Origin: Pochonia chlamydosporia 170 | Taxonomy: Eukaryota > Ascomycota > Sordariomycetes > Hypocreales > Clavicipitaceae | Assembly (NCBI RefSeq): GCF_001653235.2 | Contig: NC_035793.1 | Location: 3,224,001-3,288,000 of the forward strand | Length of the DNA stretch: 64,000 nt | Direction of reading: 5' to 3' | In this document: in pieces, positions 56,473 to 64,000 of the stretch | Layout of the letters: each line of letters opens with the position of its first letter | Position numbering within the stretch: position 1 is the first letter of the stretch | The notes under the pieces: generated by a model | Told to the model about the DNA's origin: nothing | What the model saw: the letters and a program-made list of their open reading frames with translations, nothing else | Databases searched by the model: none | Translations under genes and position numbers: made by a program

Positions 56473-57204
56473 CTACATCTCTCCGCACTGAGAAATAACA
56501 ACATCCATATTCGGCACATCCTTCCCCTTATACCCCGTCTTCGTATGCTCCATCTTCCTCACCACGTCCATCCCCTCCACGACCTTTCCAAAAACAACGT
56601 GCTTCCCATCCAAAAACGGCGTCGGGACAGTCGTTATAAAGAATTGTGAGCCGTTGGAATTAGGACCAGCGTTCTACATCGTTAGTCTTTGTTGCATCTT
56701 CACTGTGACAAGCACATACAGCCATTGACAGCAGACCAGGCTGGTCGTGCCTCAAGTTGAAGTTCTCATCCTCAAACGCCTTGAGGCCCCATATACAGGT
56801 CGATCCTGTGCCGTCGCCTTTGAGGAAATCGCCCCCCTGGCACATGAAGTTGGGGATCTATATCGTCAGTTTTCGCTGAAGTAAGTGAGGGGGAAGGACG
56901 TACAATGCGGTGGAACTTGGAGCCCTTGTAGCCTTGGGGCTTGGCCTGGCTGTCTTTGGATTCGCCCGTGCAGAATTGGCGAAAGTTTTCGGCGGTTTTG
57001 GGAACTACATCTTTGAAGAGCTCGAATGAGATGCGGCCGAGGGGTTCACCTGAGACGTCAGACAAGATACTCGTTGAACGTAAGATTTGGTACGTACCTC
57101 CGAGGGTGATGTCGAAAAAGACCCTGCACTATCAGTATAAGTCGGTGAATAGAACGAGTGACTTACAAGGGGTTCCCCGACGCGGGCAACTGTGTCGGCG
57201 GCAT
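56473..57204 (-). CDS. cyp3: Cyclophilin H-type peptidyl-prolyl isomerase (182 aa)
   Basis: Five exons (57204-57167, 57123-57098, 57049-56904, 56857-56720, 56673-56473) give 182 aa: [20 protein letters not shown], then the cyclophilin fold with [66 protein letters not shown] and [10 protein letters not shown], ending VVISQCGEM. The catalytic Arg (FHR), Gln and Phe of QFFIT, and His of GKHVVFG are all present. The aromatic at the CypA Trp121 position is Phe, which usually weakens cyclosporin binding. The N-terminal [12 protein letters not shown] and C-terminal QCGEM resemble CypH/USA-CYP, a component of the U4/U6.U5 tri-snRNP that contacts Prp4, so a role in splicing in the nucleus is likely. 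Exons 1 and 2 are 38 and 26 nt, so the start was set by splicing back from VFFDITLGG. Confidence 0.93.
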
Positions 57205-58337
57205 GGCTCGTGAAAATTGTCGCTTCAATGATGAGTTGTGAAGATGATTGTGAGAAAAAGCAGGTGAGCCAAAATGGACTAGCGACTTCGGTAAGTGGGG
57301 TTCACGGCCAGACTTTCGAGGGTTGCATCAAAAGCCCGGCATGATCGGCAGCTGCGCATTCAAGAAAGAAGCTTCAAGCCATGGACTGATAGGAAGCCAC
57401 GGTCACGCAGCCTTACTGGGTCAGTGTGGAATAGTGGTTTATTACGGAGTACGGGGTCATGAGACGGGAGGGCGTGGCGTCAACGTTGGGAGGGACGATG
57501 GATGCCCTTGCCGTTTGGGCGGTGGATTGAATTAGGACGATTCGGAGAATACGCAAGCTAGCTATGGGGTAAAAGAGCTACGGAGAAGACAGCATGTTCT
57601 GCCGAGGTAGATGTCCCGAATGGTTCAACGGCTCAGACGGCAAGTTGTGGTGGTTTTGTAACGGTGGCTGAGGCGGAGTGTTTTTGTGTCAAAAGTGACG
57701 ACTATATTTGGGATAGAGATGGAGCGGCTTTGTGAGTTGTCGATAACGATGACGAAGATAGAGTGCCAAGATGATTAGTTTAGATGAGTGAGGAATCATG
57801 GGTTTGCACAGCCTAGGGGATTTGCAAATGTTTGGATGGTCTGGTGCTGCTTGGCGCTTCGGCACTTGAGTTGGGCGGAATGTCACGCTGGCAATTGCTT
57901 CAATGTTGTGAATGACAGTGTCCATGTCTGGTTGGAGTGATTATGATGATGCATCGATTATGGTGGGGAAAGCTGCATGTGGGTATGAGTGGGAGTGGTG
58001 GACTGGTGCGTATTCGATAAGACGGTGGACGGGAGGCGATGACGGGATTCGGCATCGTAGAAGTCTGGTGCTTCGATGGAAGTATGTGCAGAGTAATAAT
58101 AATTGATTTCATCAGGGTTGTATTGGCACTCGTTTGTGTCCCACAGAACCGGTATCGACATGCAAATGCAAGTCCACCACACTGCATATCAAGAAATCAA
58201 GATTAAACTCAACTTGCTTGCGTGACACCACATGCCGTTACACCCGCAATGGTCTGGAAGCCCTCTCGCCTTCTCGTCAACCTTCCATGTCTGCTACAGT
58301 TCAAGCCAGTGGCACTGCCGTTGCATTTCATTCACAG

Positions 58338-58359
58338 TACGGAGTTCCCGTACGGAGTA
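58338..58359. repeat. Paired copies of the dispersed TACGGAGT motif
   Basis: Two direct near-copies in 22 bases (TACGGAGTT and TACGGAGTA), the tightest pair seen for this intergenic motif. Confidence 0.8.
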
Positions 58360-58932
58360 CAGTCTGGTAAGAAATTTGTTTAATTAACCCATTGCTTTTC
58401 TCGCTTATTGACCCTGTTCAACTGTCCAGTGACAGGTCAAGTCAGCCACAAATAAAAAAACGGCGACGGTTCGGTCGTGGAGCAATCAATTCCACCGTTG
58501 TCGGACCAAAAATAAAAACGGCACTTTCGAAAAAGAGCATTTGGAATATTCCATCCCAATGAGGCTGTCAGTCCACGGGTCTGGGTAAATGAATGGGCCG
58601 TCGTCGTCATTGATGTCAGATTGCACAGCCGCCGAGCAGAAACACACCACGAAACCGCAATGGAGATGTGCACTCTGTTGCTCGAATGAGAATGAGAGAC
58701 GGAGAAATAATTGGAGCAAAGCAGGTCGAGTTCAGTATCGGCGCTAGGGACAGTAAGTGGCTTGGCCGTGGACACTGTGTGGTGTGAATGGTGGTCGCTT
58801 CAGACTCTGGATTCGCTCTGAATTGGCTGCCAGAGCTGATAGAGTGCCAGTCGGTCGACCTTTTCTGTCGTGAGTAGTCTCTTCCAAATGCTGGCTGGCT
58901 GGGATGGGCCACAATCGTGCCAAATGCCATGC

Positions 58933-58953
58933 AGGTGCAGGTGCAGGTGCAGT
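58933..58953. repeat. GCAGGT hexanucleotide repeat
   Basis: Three tandem GCAGGT units and part of a fourth on the + strand. Confidence 0.85.
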
Positions 58954-61648
58954 TTGGCTTTCAAGGCCACGATGCAGCCAGCGGAGAACGTTGAAGTAGT
59001 CGAGTCCCTGCGCAAATCATCTTACTCCATCTCCCATCTGGGGCTGTCAGTCACCGCCAACACATAATCATATGCTTACGCAGCGAGCTTTAGAAGGAAC
59101 TAAAATAAAATGCACTTTTTTTCTCGCCCTTTCAGTTCAGGGCGCAGAGGGAGACCCGAGCTGACGTGACACTTATGAGACTGAGACAGGTCAGAGCTCA
59201 GCGCACATCACGCGAAGAAATGGCGAATTGCCTCCGGTCTTTTCAAGTTTCATTTTGGAATCTCAATCTTAGCAAACAACGGTTCTTTTACGGAGCTTTT
59301 TTTGATAAGGTAGGCTGGCATGGTGCAGAATAATTGACATCAATGATACGCTTCGGTTGGTTTGTCTCGCTGTTGCCGACACGCTCACCGTCCGTCCGTC
59401 TGTGCTCGTTGTGTGTGGCGATTTAACTTATTTGATCGTACAAAGCAACCGTCTAGAAACATTGAACATCAGAGCACAGACTTGGGTCACACAGCTGGAT
59501 AGATCGTGGTTTACCACAGTGTGCCAACTCCGTCCAGTGCAGTCAATACGTTCAATGTTGGCTCATTTCAGCCTCAAAGCCAAGGACATGGAATGCTCAG
59601 CGAACACCAGACCGTTTTGGCGCCCGTTTCGCCTATCCCGTCGCTGGTCGTGGTTCAATGTTACGTGTGTATGCTGCCGTCGCTCAAGTTTTCAAGCCAG
59701 CCAGGCGCCTCGTTCGAATAAGGCTGGAGGCCAGCAAAAATAGCTCACTGCAAACCTACACAACTTCACCGTTTCGACGCCGGCCCGTCAGAGTTTTATC
59801 CTAAAGGCAGGGACGCCGGGAGAATCAAGGAAAATAAAAAAGCCCTCAACTATTGTGTTGCTGGTAAGCTAGTGAAGGAATGCATGTTAAGCCGTGCGCC
59901 TGGTGCGCTTCAGCCACCATTTTACCCGCCCGGACTGTCCGTGTGAGGTGTTCTGTCAATCAGTTGATGTGGGATGGTTCGAGCGGGAGGATTTGGGTTG
60001 GAAGTCATTTGATATGAGAATGATTATAATGCACATGAGATGGAGATTCGAAACAAAGAATGGAAAAAGAAATACAGTACTGTATCATAATATTGAATAA
60101 TTGATGAATGTGCACCAGACGTCTTGAGTCCATGACGAGGAAGGTGCAGACGGCTTTCTCGGAAGGCGGATGTCCCGGCTAAGCCCCATTGTTCATGGTA
60201 CGATCGTCGGAGGACGGCGGGCATCGCGTTTGATCGTTGGAAATGGACGGGGTACGGAGGGAGCATTGTGTTGGCAGGTCTGCTTGTTTGGGAAAGTGCA
60301 CAAAGCTGATGCACAGTCATTGTATGAGTAAACCCAAACGTGTGCCAAATGCTCTTAAAGTTGGCTTGAAGTCTTGACAATTCAAGATGGGGACAACTGT
60401 TGCTGTTTTTTGAACAACTGCAACGGCCATAAGTTGGATACCCACGTGTGAAGTTGTCAGTTTCATCAGCAAACAGATTAATTAACATGCCTCACATCTG
60501 TTTCCATATGCAAGCGGAATCTGGGGAAACCGCATAGACACAAGACTTGGGCCATGCGGCATAGCATCCTGATACTACAGCCAAGTCGTCTCAGTACTAA
60601 CCATCAGGCACTGCGCATGAATCTCCCCGTTTCCGTACGGTGATTCCCATCAACATATTGTATTCCCGCCTCAGCGATACGCTCGGCCGGTCTGCTTACT
60701 GAATACGCACGATGGCAGGAGTCGGACATTTATCACAAACACCTTATACGCCATCCACACATTGCAAGTGTTTGCGCTGCATTTTAATCTCCATTTCTGC
60801 TCCAACTTGCAGCTAGCTCGGCCTGCTTTATCCCACTCCAGGAACAGCGCCAGACAAACGTGACAGGGGGACAGAGCAGGTCGTGAGTCGCAGCGGCCAA
60901 TCAAGACAAGCGGCCCGGCTGTACCCCAGGCAAGAGGGAGCGCTGGAACCGGGTCCGGGCAGAACAGATTCAAGACCCATGACGGAGACGATACATGCAT
61001 CTCGGATAGGAAGTACTTTTGTATTTGGCCGATAGGCGTGCACTCAGGTGGTGTTTTAGGCGTGGTAAGCTGTCTTACTAATGTACCTGGACCAACATGC
61101 GAATGTACACGTCCCCACCGCCCACGACTGGAACCAGAACACCATAGACGCATCAGCACGGGTGCCACAGTGCCGTCACAGTGCCTCCGTGGCCAGGCAG
61201 TTCAATTGCTGTATGGTGTCTAGTGGCCCCAGTCAAAGTCGTAGTCGTAGTCCCCGGCTGGGCAGCGGGCTCAAGTCAATGAACTGACACCAGACTGGCT
61301 GAACCCCCCTGCCCTTCACCAGCCATTCCGCTCAACTGGCTGGTCGGATTGACCCCCATGTTCTGCCATGTCTCGTCCACAACCAGATGATCGCCTCTCA
61401 GGTTTTAGTTACGCTGCGTATTGCCTGCGGGCATGAACTGAGCTACCCGCCTGAGACTGACATGGACGGACTAGCCGTTGTTGGTGGTTGGAGTGCAATG
61501 CCATGCCATGTCCAAGTGGCTCGAGTTCCCACGTTTGACTGCTCCAGTCCCTCCCCCCCAGTGCCCATCCTCGTACTTTCTTCCAGGCTAGTCTGGTCTG
61601 GCTGGTACGACATGGCCGCACCGCTCTCAATCTCACTCTCAATCCCAC

Positions 61649-61675
61649 TCACCCGCACCCGCACCCGCACCCGCA
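61649..61675. repeat. CACCCG hexanucleotide repeat
   Basis: Four tandem CACCCG units followed by degenerate CAC-type units, about 620 bases upstream of the RING-gene start codon. Confidence 0.85.
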
Positions 61676-62287
61676 CTGCACCGCAACCGCACCACACCAG
61701 TCGAGCCCAGACAGTCCGTCACCCAGTCCATGTTCGTGGCATGGTATGGCTATGACTATGGCTTGGCTTGGCTGCGCTTTTCCTCTCCTCTTTATTATAC
61801 CCACATCCTTCCTGCACTCCGCAATTGTCGCCTTCCTCCCAGTCCAAGACCCAGACTCAAGCCTCTCTTTTCATTCTCTTGTCATCCTCCCCCATCGACC
61901 TCTCGCCTGCGCGCCTGCATCCCATCATCGCGGCGTCTGTTCTTAAATACTCACCGTCCCATCTCCCCTCTGCTGCCGGTCTGGTCTGCCGTGCGATTGA
62001 TTGTCGACTGTATTTCTCTCGGCTGAATTCACTCGCCCGTCGCCGTTTGTCGGTCCGTTCCTCCGCCCGACTGGGTCTTCACTCCAGAGAGAACGAGCCC
62101 TTCATATTCGCCCATTTGCGGCGGCTTCCAGCTTCCAGAATTAGAATCCGGGTTTGCTTAAAGGAAACCCTGGGTTCTTTTTTTCTTTTCTTTCTGGCAG
62201 GCCCTCATGCCATTCTAGAATTCGAAACGACCTTCACGTAAACGTGCGGTTTCAATCGCCGCCAAGGCTCGTCCAACTGTCATCACC

Positions 62288-63760
62288 ATGACCGTTCTCA
62301 ACCAAATACTGGGCGAGGCCGCCCTTCTTGTTGCGAGACAAGCGGCATCGACAGCGCCGTCGTCAACGCCAACACCGACCCCGTCAACAACAACAAGCGC
62401 CACTCCTGGTCCCACGACCTCAAATTCTAGCAAAGGTAACGATAATTCGAACAATGGGGGATCCAGCTCGCCCTTGTTGTTTTTCGTTGCTCTCGGTTTT
62501 GGCGTCGTCTTCACAAATCTCTGGTAAGAAACCTTCGGTTCCGCGGGCCGAATGACCCGTTTGGCCAACTGTTTCCCATCGCATTGTTTGCTCCCTCACT
62601 TCCCGCTGCTTCGTCAGCATGCTGCGATACGAAGGAAATTCAAGCAGCAGAATCGAAGCAACGAGTGCTGACACTCTCTCAGGATTATCGTAGGTGTCAA
62701 ATACTGCTTCCGATACAACGCCCGCAACAGAGCAAGAATGACAAATGAAGATGGCGAACCCATCACTCTCGAGACCGTCCATCGACCACGCAGGCGTCGC
62801 GAGAAGAAGTTGATGACCATGGATGAGGTGAATGAGAAGTTCCCGATGATGAAATACAAAACGTGGGTGTCGGAGCGAGCCAGAGAGGGTTTGCCGACCG
62901 CTGGAGGCGTTTCTGTCCCCCCAAGTCGAGCGAACAGTATCCGTGATGCTGATGGAATTCTGCCCGAAATTGCCATCGTCAAGAGCCGCATCTCAACTGA
63001 AGCCCATCCTGTGGATGATACCAAGACTGCCACCGCTGCCGACTCTGCAAACGACGAGAAGACCGTTAAGCCTGCTTCAGAACAAACCGGTGAAACCGGA
63101 CAAACGTCAAACTCACAAGAGGATCGACCTGTGCCACTCCGCAGAATGTCAACTGAAGATGAAGACGATGATGAGCATATCGACGCCGCCTTGCCTCCTG
63201 AGTGCCTGGCCGCGCCTGGGGATTCATGCGCTATTTGTATCGATACCCTTGAAGACGACGACGATGTTCGCGGGTTGACATGTGGCCACGCTTTCCACGC
63301 TGTTTGTGTCGATCCCTGGCTGACAAGCAGGCGGGCTTGCTGCCCTCTCTGCAAAGCCGACTACTACACGCCTAAGCCGCGGCCGAATCAGGATGGCGAT
63401 GCCAATGGCAACAATGGTACCAGCCTGGACCCTCGCAACAACAGTCGTCTGAACCTTCCTGGCGGTCTTCGATCTGCTTGGTTCCGCAGCAACACTGGAT
63501 CATCTCGGAACACGCCTTCATTCATGCGTGGAGGTCGGGATGGCAGATCACAAGGTCGATCTCGAACACAAACAAACCCACAAGAGACTGGCACGACGAC
63601 AACTTCAACGCCAGCCCAGTCTAACAATGGTGGCATGTTGTCGTCGATTCGTTCTGCCTTGCCATTCGGTCGTCGACGGAATGAGCAACGGACAACGGCA
63701 ACGGAAACCGTTACACCTGCGCAGCTAGAGTCCGGCACTCGCACGGCAGGCACTCAATGA
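62288..63760 (+). CDS. Membrane-anchored RING-H2 E3 ubiquitin ligase (437 aa)
   Basis: Two exons (62288-62523, 62683-63760) give 437 aa. An N-terminal Ser/Thr/Pro-rich stretch of 60 residues, likely lumenal or extracellular and glycosylated, precedes one transmembrane segment at about residues 61-88 (LLFFVALGFGVVFTNL continuing as WIIVGVKYCF across the intron). A basic stop-transfer sequence (RRRREKK) and a long disordered cytosolic region follow. The RING-H2 finger at about residues 261-303 has all eight ligands in C3H2C3 order (CAICIDTL ... LTCGHAFHAVCVDPWL ... CCPLCK). Such single-span RING-H2 proteins (ATL/PA-TM-RING-like layout) act as E3 ligases on endosomal, vacuolar or plasma membranes; the substrate is unknown. 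The Ser/Thr/Arg-rich C-terminus beyond the RING is probably unstructured. The intron phase restores a Trp codon and joins the two halves of the membrane helix, supporting the model. Confidence 0.9.
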
Positions 63761-64000
63761 TGCAGGCAATAATGCAACCTGGCTGTTTGGCCAATTATCC
63801 TCAATGGAGCGTTTCAGTGGACAAAGCTGGGGCCCAACAATACTCTACTACATATTTGTAACCTTTCAGACTCTTAAATTGAGTTGGTGGCTGTGGCTTG
63901 AGAACCTTGTACTCTTGCCGCGTTTTGTGTGGCTTGCATAATACGACCATACTTTTAGGGGCCGCTAGAAATCGTTTTGAACTGTATATGGATCCCTTTT
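63761..64000. other. 3' flank of the RING gene, window end
   Basis: A/T-rich untranslated sequence; nothing further seen. Confidence 0.6.

Larger units (their letters stand above)
57205..62287. other. 5-kb gene-free interval
   Basis: Divergent upstream region of cyclophilin (-) and the RING gene (+). It has TACGGAGTA copies at 57443 and 58351 (the latter paired with a near-copy at 58338), short GCAGGT and CACCCG runs, and a long pyrimidine-rich leader before 62288. Frames up to 165 codons show no recognisable domain. Confidence 0.5.

Noticed and set aside
60024..61168. Two - strand frames of 154 and 165 codons
   Set aside because: No domains or splice structure, atypical composition and overlapping frames on the opposite strand.

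Overview
The window is nuclear DNA of a filamentous ascomycete, most likely a hypocrealean Sordariomycete. The evidence is many short introns (mostly 45-165 nt, GT...AG, often with a CTAAC-like branch site), an AbaA-type TEA/ATTS conidiation regulator, a GH55 glucanase family member, a type-II tRNA-Leu with an anticodon-loop intron, and housekeeping genes with fungal architecture. The genus cannot be fixed from the sequence alone. All exon structures were spliced by eye from reading-frame continuity and splice signals; no transcript data were used.

Layout. 0-10.5 kb is gene-dense: a small Cys-rich protein (+), an internally shortened secreted GH55 protein (-), a small SERF/At2g23090-like zinc protein (+), a 2OG-Fe(II) dioxygenase (-), then the divergent pair NAN1/UTP17 (-) and RPB10 (+) around a 328-bp promoter. 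10.5-28 kb alternates gene deserts with a protein of unknown function carrying Cys/Trp helical repeats (+), an unrecognised protein with a helical N-terminal domain (-), an EFM2/Rrg1-like methyltransferase (-) and the transcription elongation factor ELL (-). About 28-40 kb is a 12-kb stretch with no convincing gene; its first 1.5 kb is packed with a CCAGAC hexamer. 40-48 kb holds a seven-exon dynein LC8 light chain (-), an NmrA-like protein (-), a tRNA-Leu (-) whose 3' half lies in a tandem duplication, and MRD1 (+). 48-64 kb holds abaA (+), a secreted protein whose predicted mature N-terminus is histidine (+), cyclophilin H (-), a 5-kb desert, and a membrane RING-H2 protein (+).

Functional links. 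NAN1, MRD1 and RPB10 serve rRNA synthesis and processing, and NAN1 and RPB10 share a promoter. ELL acts on RNA polymerase II, of which RPB10 is a shared subunit. CypH belongs to the spliceosomal U4/U6 snRNP. AbaA is the developmental regulator of the window. No secondary-metabolite cluster, intact transposon, CRISPR array or plasmid-like element was seen. The points most worth a second look are the GH55 deletion that coincides with an intron, the tandem duplication ending at the tRNA splice junction, the dispersed TACTCCGTA and CCAGAC motifs in non-coding DNA, the histidine-first secreted protein and the CWxLC repeat protein.
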